Below, one piece after another: positions 17,669-26,532 of a stretch of DNA of 64,000 nucleotides. Origin of the DNA: Sphingomonas zeae (GTDB lineage Bacteria; Pseudomonadota; Alphaproteobacteria; Sphingomonadales; Sphingomonadaceae). A program made the position numbers and the translations under genes. A model generated the notes under the pieces. That model ran no database searches. It had not been told where the DNA came from and worked only from the letters and a program-made list of their open reading frames with translations. Location: positions 372,001 to 436,000 of the forward strand of contig NZ_JACIFA010000002.1 of the NCBI RefSeq assembly GCF_014197135.1, written 5' to 3'. The first letter of the stretch is position 1. Each line of letters begins with the position of its first letter.

Positions 17669-17833
17669 TTACAGCGTCCAGATCAGCACATTGCCGACCA
17701 GCACCACCGCCATCACCAGCATCAACGCGCCCTTCCGTCGATCCCCGCGCCGGATCGTGACGACACCCCCTGCCACGCAGGCAAAGGCCGCCAGCATCGC
17801 CAGACCCGGCGCGGCGTTCGCGATCCCCTCCAT
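17669..17833 (-). CDS. Small two-helix membrane protein downstream of threonine dehydratase
   Basis: A 54-residue protein. Two hydrophobic segments, about 8-25 (GLAMLAAFACVAGGVV) and 37-52 (LMLVMAVVLVGNVLIW), flank a basic loop TIRRGDRRKG, giving a hairpin membrane topology. The start codon overlaps the dehydratase stop (TGATG), a sign of translational coupling. The function is unknown. Frame, coupling and composition support a real gene despite its size. Confidence 0.65.
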   Translation of the reverse strand: MEGIANAAPGLAMLAAFACVAGGVVTIRRGDRRKGALMLVMAVVLVGNVLIWTL

Positions 17834-18795
17834 CAGCCCGCCAGCACCCGCGCATAGGCCGCGCGGTCGACATTGCCGCCCGACAGCAGGACCAGCATCC
17901 CGTCCGCCGCCGTCACCTTACCCGCCAGCAGCGCCGCCAGCGCCACCGCACCGCCCGGCTCGACCACCAGTCGCAGCCGCTCCGCCGCGAAGCGCTGCGC
18001 CGCCGCCACTTCCGCTTCGCCGACCGCGACGCCTTCCGCCCCGCGCCGCGCCAGCACCTCGAAGGTCAGCGGCGACACGCGCACCGTCTGGAGCGAATCG
18101 CAGGCGGTCGGGGGCGGATTGTCCCCGACCGGCTCGATCCACCCCGCCTCCAGCGAGCGGCGCATATCGTCCCAGCCCTCGGGCTCGACCACCGTCACCT
18201 TCGCCTCGGGCAGCGCCAGCGTCAGCCCCGCGGCCAGCCCGCCACCACCGCATGGCGACACGACATGAGTCGGCGCAGAAAGCCCTAGCGCGGCCATCTG
18301 CGCGGCCGCCTCGATGCCCGCCGAGCCCTGTCCTTCGATCACCCAGGGATCGTCAAAGCTGGGCACCAGCGTCGCGCCCCGCGCCTCGGCGAGGCGGCGG
18401 GCGATCAGTTCGCGACTCTCGGTCGCGCGGTCATAGTCGACGATCTCCGCGCCCAGCGCCAAGGTGCCTTCGCGCTTGGACGGCGGGGCATCGGCAGGCA
18501 TCACGATCGTCGCCGCAATCCCCAGCCGCCGCGCCGCCCAGGCGATTCCCTGCGCATGATTGCCGGACGAGAAGGCCACGACCCCGCGCGACCGTGAAAC
18601 CTCGTCCAAAGCGGTTAACCGATGCCACGCGCCGCGCAGTTTGAACGCGCCAATCGGCTGCAGGGACTCGGCCTTCAAAGCCACCGTTTTCCCATTGATT
18701 TGCAACGGGAATATCGGTGAGGGCGGCAGGATCCGGGCGATCTTTTCGGCGGCGTCGCGGACCCCCGCTTTGGTAGGCTGTCTTAAGATTGTCAC
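17833..18795 (-). CDS. Threonine/serine dehydratase, PLP-dependent
   Basis: A 320-residue fold-type II PLP enzyme. The PLP lysine is K52 in GAFKLRGA, SSGNHAQG binds the substrate, and SPCGGGGLAAG is the phosphate loop. The length matches catabolic or serine/threonine dehydratases that lack an ACT domain. The start is GTG at 18795 with GGAG seven bases upstream; no earlier ATG exists. It is divergent from the polyamine genes and followed by a coupled small membrane protein. It likely deaminates threonine or serine; serine racemase activity is also possible in this family. Confidence 0.85.
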   Translation of the reverse strand: MTILRQPTKAGVRDAAEKIARILPPSPIFPLQINGKTVALKAESLQPIGAFKLRGAWHRLTALDEVSRSRGVVAFSSGNHAQGIAWAARRLGIAATIVMPADAPPSKREGTLALGAEIVDYDRATESRELIARRLAEARGATLVPSFDDPWVIEGQGSAGIEAAAQMAALGLSAPTHVVSPCGGGGLAAGLTLALPEAKVTVVEPEGWDDMRRSLEAGWIEPVGDNPPPTACDSLQTVRVSPLTFEVLARRGAEGVAVGEAEVAAAQRFAAERLRLVVEPGGAVALAALLAGKVTAADGMLVLLSGGNVDRAAYARVLAG

Positions 18796-18936
18796 TTTTT
18801 ATCTCCGACGCCTCTTCTACCGCTTTACAATCGAAAAAGCGGACCCTATTTCGCGCCTCCGCTGCCCCATGGGACTTCCAACCGCAAGGCAGCTTTTTGT
18901 CACCGTATGCCGTCAGGCAATTGGAGGTCCCTTGAG

Positions 18937-20172
18937 TTGCACCAGAATCATCGCGCGCTGGGGCTAGCTGCCCGTTCGACCGCCGTCCCCTCCAACCTGG
19001 AGCGCGGCATCGACATCGCCAAGCGTCGTCCGGCTGATCCGGTCACGCTGCTTCGCCCGCACGCCGCTGCGCGCGCCGCCCGATTCTTCGTCGAGAAGTT
19101 TCCGGGCCGGCCGATGTATGCGGTGAAGGCGAATCCGTCCGCAGATCTGATCCAGATCCTGTGGGACAATGGCATCACCCATTTCGACACCGCCTCGATC
19201 GCGGAAGTTCGCCTGGTGAAGTCGGTCGTCCCGGAGGCGGTCTGCTGCTTCATGCATCCGGTCAAGTCGGAAGAGGCGATTGCCGAGGCCTATTTCACCC
19301 ACGGCGTTCGCACCTATTCGCTCGACTGCCTGGAAGAGCTGGAGAAGATCGTGCGTGCCACGGGCGGCGCGACCGACCTGACCCTGTGCGTCCGGATGCG
19401 CGTGTCGTCGGAGTACGCCAAGCTCAGCCTGGGATCGAAGTTCGGCGTCAGCCTGGAAGAGTCCAAGGACCTGCTGATCGCGACCCGCCAGGTCGCCGAT
19501 GCGCTGGGCATCTGCTTCCATGTCGGCAGCCAGACCATGACCCCCGACGCCTATTCGGCGGCGATGGAGCGGGTGCGGGCGGCGATCGTCGCGGCGGCCG
19601 TGACCGTCGACGTGATCGATGTCGGCGGCGGCTTCCCCTCGGCCTATCCGGGCATGACCCCGCCGCCGCTGGAGCGTTTCTTCGAGACGATCCATCGCGC
19701 GTTCGAGAGCCTGCCGGTGTCCTATTCGGCCGAACTCTGGGCCGAGCCAGGCCGGGCGCTGTGTGCGGAATATTCATCCGTTGTGGTGCGGGTCGAGCGT
19801 CGTCGCGGGCATGAGCTGTACCTCAACGACGGCGCTTACGGCGCGCTGTTCGATGCGGCGCATATCCGGTGGAAATACCCGGTCCAGCTGCTGCGCGAGC
19901 CGGCATCCGACGCGCGCGACATGGACTTCAGCTTCTGGGGTCCGACCTGCGACGATCTGGATTATATGCAGGGTCCGTTCCCGCTGCCCGCGGACACGAA
20001 CACCGGCGATTATTTCGAGATCGGGATGCTGGGCGCCTATGGCCAGGCGATGCGGACGCAGTTCAACGGCTTTACCTGCCACGAATTCGTCGTAACCGAT
20101 GATGAGCCGATGTTCTCGGTCTATCGCGAGGAAACCGAGCAGGCTCTGCCCGCCAACGTCGTCAAGCTGTAA
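18937..20172 (+). CDS. Ornithine decarboxylase-like type III PLP enzyme
   Basis: A 411-residue fold-type III decarboxylase of the eukaryotic-like ODC family. The PLP lysine is K64 in MYAVKANPS, and the catalytic cysteine is C338 in WGPTCDDLD, exactly as in ODC. DVGGGFPSAYP binds phosphate and GRALCAEYS lies near the dimer face. I place the start at TTG 18937 because GGAGG sits nine bases upstream; ATG 18907 in frame is an alternative with a poor ribosome site. It should make putrescine (or cadaverine) for the downstream deoxyhypusine-synthase-like enzyme, giving a compact polyamine pathway. Confidence 0.87.
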   Translation: MHQNHRALGLAARSTAVPSNLERGIDIAKRRPADPVTLLRPHAAARAARFFVEKFPGRPMYAVKANPSADLIQILWDNGITHFDTASIAEVRLVKSVVPEAVCCFMHPVKSEEAIAEAYFTHGVRTYSLDCLEELEKIVRATGGATDLTLCVRMRVSSEYAKLSLGSKFGVSLEESKDLLIATRQVADALGICFHVGSQTMTPDAYSAAMERVRAAIVAAAVTVDVIDVGGGFPSAYPGMTPPPLERFFETIHRAFESLPVSYSAELWAEPGRALCAEYSSVVVRVERRRGHELYLNDGAYGALFDAAHIRWKYPVQLLREPASDARDMDFSFWGPTCDDLDYMQGPFPLPADTNTGDYFEIGMLGAYGQAMRTQFNGFTCHEFVVTDDEPMFSVYREETEQALPANVVKL

Positions 20173-20198
20173 CCCAGCCTGACTAGCACCATGAATAA

Positions 20199-20272
20199 CC
20201 CTCCCGCTCCGGCGGGAGGGGAATGGGGTGGCATTGCGGTTCCGACCGCGATAAGGCCCCCTCCCATACCCG
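20199..20272. repeat. GC palindromic repeat between the polyamine genes
   Basis: A perfect short palindrome, CCCTCCCGC...GCGGGAGGG, spans 20199-20220. It is followed by gaatggggtgg, and then by the diverged reverse-complement remnant cccctcccatacc. It resembles the dispersed elements at 1.4, 17.6, 23.4 and 46.4 kb. It could weaken read-through between the two genes. Confidence 0.7.
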
Positions 20273-20357
20273 ATTCCGCACATGCCGCAGGACCGGGCCA
20301 GCCGGGTTACCGCGTCCCCAATAACGACGACGGCTTCTCGATGATGATGGAACCATC

Positions 20358-21407
20358 ATGACCGACACGATCAACGACAACCGTAAGGCCGAGCTGCTCT
20401 CCAGCGTGGTCGAGCATATCGACATCACCAAGTTCGACGCCCGCCCGATCATCGATTCGATGGGCAAGATGAGCTTCACCAGCCGCGATCTGGCGCGCGC
20501 GACCGGCATCTACAACCAGATGCTGGCCGACAAGGACTGCTCGATCTTCCTGGTGATCGCGGGCTCGACCTCGGCGGGCGGCTGCATGGACCTGTATGCC
20601 GAACTGCTGCGCTCGAACATGATCGACGGCGTGGTCGCCACCGGTGCGTCGATCGTCGACATGGATTTCTTCGAAGGCCTGGGCCACAAGCACTATCAGG
20701 CGCTGGAAGTGCCGGACGACAACACGCTGCGTTCGCTCTACATCGACCGCATCTACGATACGTACATCGACGAAGAGCAGCTTCAGGATTGCGACCACAC
20801 GATCGGCAAGATCGCCGACTCGCTGGAGCCCAAGCCCTATTCGAGCCGCGCCTTCATCCGCGAGATGGGCAAGTATCTGGCCGAGCATGGCAAGAAGGAA
20901 AACAGCCTCGTCAAGCTCGCCTATGAGCATGACGTGCCGATCTTCTGCCCGGCCTTTGTCGATTCGTCGGCGGGCTTCGGTTTGGTGAAGCATCAGGTCG
21001 AGCGGGCCAAGGAAGGCAAGCCGTACATGGTGCTCGATGCGATCGCCGACTTCCGCGAATTGACCGACATCAAGATCAAGGCTGGCACGACTGGTCTTTT
21101 GATGATCGGCGGTGGTGTTCCGAAGAATTTCATCCAAGATACTGTTGTTTGTGCCGAAATCCTGGGCCATGACGATGTGGAAATGCACAAATACGCGGTG
21201 CAGATCACGGTAGCCGATGTTCGTGACGGTGCCTGCTCGTCCTCGACGCTCAAGGAAGCGGCAAGCTGGGGCAAGGTCGACACCGCGCTCGAGCAGATGG
21301 TGTTCGCGGAAGCGGGTTCGGTCATGCCCCTGCTCGCCTCGGACGCTTATCACCGCGGCCACTGGCGTGAGCGCGTGAAGCGTCGTTGGGGAGCGATTTT
21401 CGACTAA
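20358..21407 (+). CDS. Deoxyhypusine synthase-like protein, probable homospermidine synthase
   Basis: A 349-residue member of the deoxyhypusine synthase family. The lysine that forms the enzyme-imine in deoxyhypusine synthase is K306, in EAASWGKVD. NAD-fold motifs VIAGSTSAGG, GASIVDMD and MIGGGVPKNF are present. Bacteria lack the eIF5A target, and bacterial relatives are known to transfer aminobutyl groups to small polyamines. Next to an ornithine decarboxylase, and with homospermidine a known sphingomonad polyamine, a homospermidine synthase role is the best inference. The stop overlaps the next small gene (TAATG). Confidence 0.85.
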   Translation: MTDTINDNRKAELLSSVVEHIDITKFDARPIIDSMGKMSFTSRDLARATGIYNQMLADKDCSIFLVIAGSTSAGGCMDLYAELLRSNMIDGVVATGASIVDMDFFEGLGHKHYQALEVPDDNTLRSLYIDRIYDTYIDEEQLQDCDHTIGKIADSLEPKPYSSRAFIREMGKYLAEHGKKENSLVKLAYEHDVPIFCPAFVDSSAGFGLVKHQVERAKEGKPYMVLDAIADFRELTDIKIKAGTTGLLMIGGGVPKNFIQDTVVCAEILGHDDVEMHKYAVQITVADVRDGACSSSTLKEAASWGKVDTALEQMVFAEAGSVMPLLASDAYHRGHWRERVKRRWGAIFD

Positions 21408-21553
21408 TGCTGGAATTTCTTGATAGAGAGCAACTCGCCTATATCATCATTGGGGCAGTGCTGCTGTCGGGTTTCGCTTTCGCGGTTCCCTTTATCCGTC
21501 GGCGCAAGCGAGAGAAGCTTCGCCGTCGCGGAATCAAGAAATACGGTCATTGA
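21407..21553 (+). CDS. Small single-helix membrane protein coupled to the polyamine gene
   Basis: A 48-residue protein, MLEFLDREQLAYIIIGAV and onward. One membrane helix spans about 10-28 and is followed by a very basic tail (RRRKREKLRRRGIKKYGH). The ATG shares a base with the preceding stop (TAATG), and a strong terminator follows six bases after the stop. That fixes it as the last gene of the transcript. The function is unknown; it is too short for standard ORF cut-offs. Confidence 0.7.
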   Translation: MLEFLDREQLAYIIIGAVLLSGFAFAVPFIRRRKREKLRRRGIKKYGH

Positions 21554-21559
21554 GAGATC

Positions 21560-21592
21560 GGGGGCGGGACCGAAAGGTTTCGCCCCCTTTTT
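21560..21592 (+). terminator. Rho-independent terminator of the polyamine operon
   Basis: A 12-bp stem (21560-21571 with 21576-21587, two G-U pairs) is capped by a GAAA tetraloop and followed by five T. It lies just after the small membrane protein stop. Confidence 0.9.
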
Positions 21593-21661
21593 ACTTGCTT
21601 GCGCGCGCTCGCCTCGGCACCCTCATCGGATATAGCGCTGTCAGGCGTTGAGGATGAGGGG

Positions 21662-22651
21662 ATGCCAATGATCGATCGACGCTCTCTGATCGGGGCCATG
21701 GCCACCGTACCGCTGGCCGCGCGGGTTTCTGCACAGGCCACAGCTTCGGCGCCCGCAATGACGCCCTGGCCGCCCGCCGAGCACTTCCCGCTCTGGCCCG
21801 GCCGTCCGCCCGGCGCGCGAGCCACGCTGCCCAAGCCCAATCCGTCGATGAACGGCCCCGCCGGTCGCAGGGAATTGTGGCTGCGCGGCACGGCCAATCC
21901 GATCGTCGCGGTGTTTCGTCCCGAGCGCCCCGACGGTCGCGCGGTGCTGACCATTCCCGGGGGCGGCTATGGCTTCGTGTCGATCCAGAATGAGGGGATC
22001 GATGTCGCGAAGACGCTGAATCCGCATGGCATCACCGTCTTCGCACTATCCTATCGCCTGCCCTCAGAGGGGTGGGACGATCAGGCGAACGTACCGCTTC
22101 AGGATGCGCAGCGCGCGATGCGGCTGATCCGTGCCCATGCGGCGCGCTATGGCATCGATCCGGCCAAGCTCGGCATTGTCGGCTTTTCGGCGGGCGGCCA
22201 TCTCGCAGCCTCGCTGACCGTAGGCTATGATGACAAGGTCTATAATCCGGTCGATGCCGCCGACCGCCAATCGGCCAAGCCGCGTTTCTCCGGCCTCGTC
22301 TATCCGGTGGCCAGCCTGTCGACGCCGAACACCCATCCGGGCTCGCGCAACAATCTGCTCGGTCCCAATCCCGATCCCGCGACCAAGGCGCGTTACGACA
22401 CGCCGCGCCGGATCAATGCCGGTACGCCGCCGCTGTTCCTGGTCCATGCGGTCGATGACGGGCTGGTCCCGCTCGACCAGTCGATCGACGTTCTGACCCA
22501 GGCGCGCGCCGCCAAGGTGCCTGTCGAGGCGCATTTCTTTGAACGGGGCGGCCATGGCTTCGGCGCGATGAGCGCGCCGGAAGGTTCGCCCGCGCGGCTC
22601 TGGCCCGACCTGTTCGACCGCTGGATCGCACAGACGTTGAAGCAGGGGTAA
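21662..22651 (+). CDS. Exported alpha/beta hydrolase (acetyl esterase/acetylxylan esterase-like)
   Basis: A 329-residue hydrolase. The N-terminus MIDRRSLIGAMATVPLAARVSAQA looks like a Tat-type signal, with twin Arg and a hydrophobic stretch. The oxyanion motif is IPGGGYGFVS, the nucleophile elbow GFSAGG, and the late HGFG carries the catalytic His. The start may be ATG 21662 or ATG 21668; GAGGGG at 21656 favours the second, GAGG at 21650 the first. It likely deacetylates sugars or esters in the periplasm. It is a single gene after a terminator, not clearly linked to its neighbours. Confidence 0.82.
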   Translation: MPMIDRRSLIGAMATVPLAARVSAQATASAPAMTPWPPAEHFPLWPGRPPGARATLPKPNPSMNGPAGRRELWLRGTANPIVAVFRPERPDGRAVLTIPGGGYGFVSIQNEGIDVAKTLNPHGITVFALSYRLPSEGWDDQANVPLQDAQRAMRLIRAHAARYGIDPAKLGIVGFSAGGHLAASLTVGYDDKVYNPVDAADRQSAKPRFSGLVYPVASLSTPNTHPGSRNNLLGPNPDPATKARYDTPRRINAGTPPLFLVHAVDDGLVPLDQSIDVLTQARAAKVPVEAHFFERGGHGFGAMSAPEGSPARLWPDLFDRWIAQTLKQG

Positions 22652-22718
22652 CGTCCTGAACGGGCATCGGGTCGGGGACGAGTGACGTCTGCCCCGAACC
22701 TCGCTAAGGACCGCGCCC

Positions 22719-23393
22719 ATGTTCCGCATCGCTCGCTGGGCCGTGAAGGCCGTGCTCGCCTTTGTGATCCTCAGCGTCGTCTGGGTCGGCGTCTATCGCT
22801 TCGTGCCGCCGCCGATCACCTTCACCATGCTGGGCGACGTGATCGGCGGGCATGGGGTGACCAAGGACTGGATGCCGCTGTCCGAGATGGACCCCGACAT
22901 GGCGCGCGCGGCGATCGCGGGCGAGGATGCGCGCTTCTGTTCGCATAACGGCTTCGACTTCAAAGCAATGGCAAATGCGGCCTATCGCAATGCCAAAGGC
23001 GGGCGGATCCGGGGGGGCTCTACGATCAGCCAGCAGACCGCGAAGAACGCCTTTCTGTTTCAGAATGGCGGCTATGTCCGCAAAGCGTTCGAGGCGTGGT
23101 TCACCTTCCTGATCGAGACGCTGTGGGGCAAGCGGCGGATCATGGAAGTCTATCTCAACATCGCCGAAACGGGGATCGGGACCTATGGCGCCAATGCTGG
23201 GGCGATGCGCTATTTCGGTCATGACGCCTCGCATCTGTCGCCGACCGAGGCTGCGCGGATTGCCGCCGTCCTGCCGCTGCCCAAGAAGCGCGCGGCGGTG
23301 GCGCCGACCGGGTTCGTGCGCAAACATGGCAATGTGATTGCGCGTTATGTCGGGGTGGTTCGGCGGCAGGGTCTGGATAGCTGTATCAGGTAA
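22719..23393 (+). CDS. mtgA: Monofunctional biosynthetic peptidoglycan transglycosylase
   Basis: A 224-residue GT51 enzyme. One N-terminal membrane anchor (about 8-28) precedes the transglycosylase domain. The catalytic glutamate is E69 in AGEDARFCSHNGFD, followed by the family motifs GGSTISQQTAKN and EVYLNIAETG. There is no penicillin-binding domain and the length matches MtgA. It polymerises lipid II into glycan strands at the inner membrane. Dispersed palindromic repeats follow the stop. Confidence 0.93.
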   Translation: MFRIARWAVKAVLAFVILSVVWVGVYRFVPPPITFTMLGDVIGGHGVTKDWMPLSEMDPDMARAAIAGEDARFCSHNGFDFKAMANAAYRNAKGGRIRGGSTISQQTAKNAFLFQNGGYVRKAFEAWFTFLIETLWGKRRIMEVYLNIAETGIGTYGANAGAMRYFGHDASHLSPTEAARIAAVLPLPKKRAAVAPTGFVRKHGNVIARYVGVVRRQGLDSCIR

Positions 23394-23402
23394 GGGGGGC
23401 TC

Positions 23403-23551
23403 GGTGAGACACCTTGCCCTCCCCCATCCCCTCCCGCCTGCGGGAGGGGTGCGTTGTTGGCAGACGCCAAGCGGCATTCGATATGTTTTTAGACTAACAG
23501 AGCGCGCCAGGCACGCCCCTCCCGCAGGCGGGAGGGGATGGGGGAGGGCGG
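23403..23551. repeat. Paired dispersed palindromic repeat
   Basis: The block 23403-23451 (ggtgagacaccttgccctcc, then a ctcccgcctgcgggag palindrome) and its reverse-complement block 23513-23551 flank about 60 unique bases. The same layout, including the ggtgagac end, occurs at 46.37-46.53 kb, and the core recurs in the 207-bp array at 1.4 kb. No gene is supported between 23394 and 23640. Confidence 0.85.
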
Positions 23552-23639
23552 TCGCCCCAAGCTGTCCGCTCTCCGTGCAAAGCCTCGTAAAAGCCACGAT
23601 GCGCGCTCATCCTCACGCGATACGATAGGAGATTATGCG

Positions 23640-24044
23640 ATGTTTGCGGCGCTGGTATCGATGCTGATGCTGCAAACCGCGCCGTCATCCATGATCTTGC
23701 CGCGTATAACCCGACCAACCGCGTGTCCGGACGCGTTGGATGGGGATATTGTCGTGTGCGGCCGCCGCAATGCCACCGAACGATACCGGCTTCCCCCATC
23801 GACTCGTGGCTCCGCGATCGAAACGCAGGATATGGGATCAGGGGCGAGCGGGGCGTCGGTCCTGTCGGGGACTGGTCCCTGCGGCATCCATGCCGGGCAA
23901 AGACGTTGTTCGCACGCCGAGACGGCAAGCGCCGGTTATGGAGGCGGACGTGATCCGCTGACATTCGCACGAAAAATCCTGACGCGGCTGATCGACCCGG
24001 ACGCCGCAATCGATCCCCCGGCATCACCACCGGCCGGACCCTGA
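23640..24044 (+). CDS. Short exported protein of unknown function
   Basis: A 134-residue protein. The ATG at 23640 has AGGAG eight bases upstream, and the product begins with a hydrophobic leader (MFAALVSMLMLQTAPSS). The next segment, ACPDALDGDIVVCGRR then ERYRLPP, has paired Cys and a charged patch that I associate with small sphingomonad exported proteins; this is recollection, not a search result. The rest is Gly/Ser/Ala-rich. No catalytic motif is visible. A hairpin overlaps its 3' end. Confidence 0.6.
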   Translation: MFAALVSMLMLQTAPSSMILPRITRPTACPDALDGDIVVCGRRNATERYRLPPSTRGSAIETQDMGSGASGASVLSGTGPCGIHAGQRRCSHAETASAGYGGGRDPLTFARKILTRLIDPDAAIDPPASPPAGP

Positions 24045-24060
24045 TCAGCCCGGCCGGTGG
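24027..24060. terminator. Bidirectional hairpin between convergent genes
   Basis: Perfect 11-base arms (24027-24037 and 24050-24060) with a 12-base loop overlap the stop of the gene ending at 24044. They lie ten bases from the stop of the convergent gene. There is no T-run, so termination by this hairpin is only a suggestion. Confidence 0.45.
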
Positions 24061-24069
24061 TCAAACACC

Positions 24070-24324
24070 TTATTTCGCGTCGCCAGAAATCGCGTCGCCC
24101 GCCTTCTCGGCAGTATCGCCGACGCTCTTCGCCGCCGAGGTCACGGCCGCGTCGCGACGATTTTCCGCGCCGCCCCGGCTGAACAGATAGAAGCCGCCGA
24201 CCAGCACCGCGATCAGCAGGACGATGGCGATCGCCATCCCGCCGCCACCGCCGCTGCGGCGCTCGATGACCGTGGTATGCGGCTGCTGCGTGCCATAGGT
24301 TTCGGTAACACGTTCATCGGCCAT
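24070..24324 (-). CDS. Small membrane-anchored protein of unknown function
   Basis: An 84-residue protein. A charged N-terminus and the tail-proximal motif ERRSGGGGG precede one membrane helix (about 30-48, MAIAIVLLIAVLVGGFYLF). A hydrophilic C-terminus (SAAKSVGDTAEKAGDAISGDAK) resembles the amphipathic repeats of late-embryogenesis/CsbD-like proteins. It follows ybaB on the same strand, where recR often sits in other genomes. A stress-related envelope role is possible but unproven. Confidence 0.65.
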   Translation of the reverse strand: MADERVTETYGTQQPHTTVIERRSGGGGGMAIAIVLLIAVLVGGFYLFSRGGAENRRDAAVTSAAKSVGDTAEKAGDAISGDAK

Positions 24325-24394
24325 GACATTCCCTCCTCTATTGGTGGGGAGAGCAACGCCATGGCCGGGATAGCGTTCCCGAAACGACCGCCGA

Positions 24395-24718
24395 TCAGAA
24401 GGGGAGCTTGAAGCCCGGCGGCAGCGGCAGGCCGCTGGTCATCTTGGACATTTCGCTGCCCGAGGCGGCATCCGCCTTGGTCCGTGCGTCGTTGATCGCG
24501 GCGGCCAGCAGGTCTTCCAACATGCCCTTTTCAGACGGCTGCATCAGCGAGTCGTCGATGGTGATGCCGATGATCCGGCCCTTGGCCGACGCCTTCACCT
24601 TGACCAGACCGCCGCCGGAGACGCCTTCGACCTCGATATTGTCGAGATTGGCCTGCGCCTTTTCCAGCTCATTCTGGACGTTCTGGGCCATTGCCAGGAT
24701 TTCGTCGAGATTCTTCAC
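24395..24718 (-). CDS. YbaB/EbfC nucleoid-associated protein
   Basis: A 107-residue protein of the YbaB family. It has the typical N-terminus MKNLDEILAMAQNVQNELEKAQ, the central IEVEGVSGGGLVKVKASAKG strand pair, and the C-terminal GLPLPPGFKLPF. It binds DNA as a dimer. It lies two bases after dnaX, the standard dnaX-ybaB arrangement. recR is not next to it here. Confidence 0.93.
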   Translation of the reverse strand: MKNLDEILAMAQNVQNELEKAQANLDNIEVEGVSGGGLVKVKASAKGRIIGITIDDSLMQPSEKGMLEDLLAAAINDARTKADAASGSEMSKMTSGLPLPPGFKLPF

Positions 24719-24719
24719 A

Positions 24720-26411
24720 TCATGCTCCGTTCATACTGCGTTTGCCGGGCCATTCCATCAATTCGGCCTCGGGGAAAGCCTCACGCGCGGCGCGGACCAT
24801 GTCCGATTCCCACGCGGCGGTCTTGATCGCTTCCTCGGCCGCCACCTGCTGCTCGTGCAGGGTCGGGGCGCCGGGCACGTCCTCCAGCGTGACGCGCCAG
24901 ACCTGGCCCGTCGCCGCCTTCAGCGCTGCGATCAGCTCGCTCAGCGTGTCGGCCGCGATCGGGCGCGATCCGCTGAACACCATCTCCGGTGGGGTATAAC
25001 GCACGAGACGCGCGCCGTGGCGCAAGCGCGCCGCCAGCGCCAGCTGGCCCATATCGTCCAGCCGGTCGATCATCGCGACGAAGCTGTCGGGCAGCTTCGG
25101 CGGCTCGGGCTCGGCCGGCGGTGGAGGCGGCGCGATCCCGACCGGTCCCGCAGCGGGTGCCGCCTGATGCGTCACCACCGGGGCGCTGGGTGCCGACACG
25201 GCGCCGTCGCGGATCTGCCGCGCCAGCTCCCCCGGATCGGGCAGGCTCGACGCATGGATCGCGCGGAGCAGCGCCATCTCCGCAGCCTCGATGGGCAGCG
25301 CGGCGCGCGCGACCTCGTCATGGCCCTTCAGGAACAGCTGCCACAGGCGGTGCAGCGCGGGGAAGCTGAGCGAGCCCGCCCATTGTTCGCGCGCGGCACG
25401 CTCCTCCAGCGGCTGGGCGGCGTCGGGCGGCGTGCCGACCTTGGTCAGCGTGATGCCGTGCACCGTCTCCAGCAGCGAGCGGAGCACCGATTGCGGATCG
25501 ACCCCATAATCATATTGCCGCCGCAGCGACGCGAGCGCGCCCGCCCCGTCGCCGTTCAGCACCAGTCCTAGCAGGTCGCGCACCGCACCGCGATCCGACA
25601 GGCCCAGCATCTCACGCACGGCGGCCGCCGTGACGCCGCCACCCTCCAGATCGGCATGGGCGATTGCCTGGTCCAGGATCGACAGCCCATCACGCGCCGA
25701 GCCTTCCGCCGCACGCGCGACCAGCATCAGCGCCTCGTCCTCGGCCGTGACGCCTTCCTTGACGCAGATATCGGCGAAATGCGCGGCCAGCTTGTCCGCC
25801 GTGATCCGCCGCAGGTCGAAACGCTGGCAGCGCGACAGGACGGTGATCGGGACCTTGTTCACCTCGGTGGTGGCGAACAGGAACTTCACATGCGCGGGCG
25901 GCTCCTCCAGCGTCTTCAACAGTGCGTTGAAGGCGTTCTTCGAGAGCATGTGAACTTCGTCGACGATGTAGATCTTGAAGCGCGCCGAGACGGCGGCATA
26001 GCGCGACGCTTCGATGATCTCGCGCACATCGTCGACGCCGGTGTGGCTGGCGGCGTCCATCTCGATCACGTCGATATGGCGACCCTCGGCGATGGCGCGA
26101 CAGGGCTCGCATAGCCCGCACGGGTCGATCGTCGGTCCGCCGGTGCCGTCCGGCCCGACACAGTTCAGCGCCTTGGCAATCAGCCGCGCGGTCGAGGTCT
26201 TGCCGACCCCCCGCACGCCGGTCATCAAGAACGCATGGGCCAGCCGGTCGCGCTTGATCGCGTTGCCGAGCGTCTGGACCATCGCGTCCTGCCCGATCAG
26301 TGCGTCAAAGGTCTGCGGCCGGTATTTGCGCGCGAGAACGCGATAGGCTTCGGCCTTGGCAGGCGTCTGGACAGGCTGGGGCGGTTCGCCCAGGTCGAAC
26401 GAATCAGCCAT
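24720..26411 (-). CDS. dnaX: DNA polymerase III subunits gamma/tau
   Basis: A 563-residue clamp-loader ATPase. It contains RPQTFDALIGQDAMV, Walker A GVRGVGKTSTA, the four-Cys zinc module (CVGPDGT to CGLCEPC), the DEVHMLSKNAFNALLKTLEEPP box and the sensor ATTEVNKVP. The tau-type C-terminus is proline-rich around 400-450 and then folded. It starts at ATG 26411. The SRP RNA gene lies just upstream on the same strand, a common alphaproteobacterial order. Confidence 0.94.
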   Translation of the reverse strand: MADSFDLGEPPQPVQTPAKAEAYRVLARKYRPQTFDALIGQDAMVQTLGNAIKRDRLAHAFLMTGVRGVGKTSTARLIAKALNCVGPDGTGGPTIDPCGLCEPCRAIAEGRHIDVIEMDAASHTGVDDVREIIEASRYAAVSARFKIYIVDEVHMLSKNAFNALLKTLEEPPAHVKFLFATTEVNKVPITVLSRCQRFDLRRITADKLAAHFADICVKEGVTAEDEALMLVARAAEGSARDGLSILDQAIAHADLEGGGVTAAAVREMLGLSDRGAVRDLLGLVLNGDGAGALASLRRQYDYGVDPQSVLRSLLETVHGITLTKVGTPPDAAQPLEERAAREQWAGSLSFPALHRLWQLFLKGHDEVARAALPIEAAEMALLRAIHASSLPDPGELARQIRDGAVSAPSAPVVTHQAAPAAGPVGIAPPPPPAEPEPPKLPDSFVAMIDRLDDMGQLALAARLRHGARLVRYTPPEMVFSGSRPIAADTLSELIAALKAATGQVWRVTLEDVPGAPTLHEQQVAAEEAIKTAAWESDMVRAAREAFPEAELMEWPGKRSMNGA

Positions 26412-26532
26412 GACGGGCCGGACAAGTCGGGGTGAGGGAAATCATCGCCAACCAACATAGGCGCTCGGGCGCGCGCCGTCATCAGCGGATACGCCGATGG
26501 CTACCGGGCGTTGGACGATTACAATGTGCGGA

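Noticed and set aside
17421..18644. 407-codon proline/arginine-rich plus-strand ORF
   Set aside because: Shadow of the threonine dehydratase on the opposite strand and crosses the inverted repeat.
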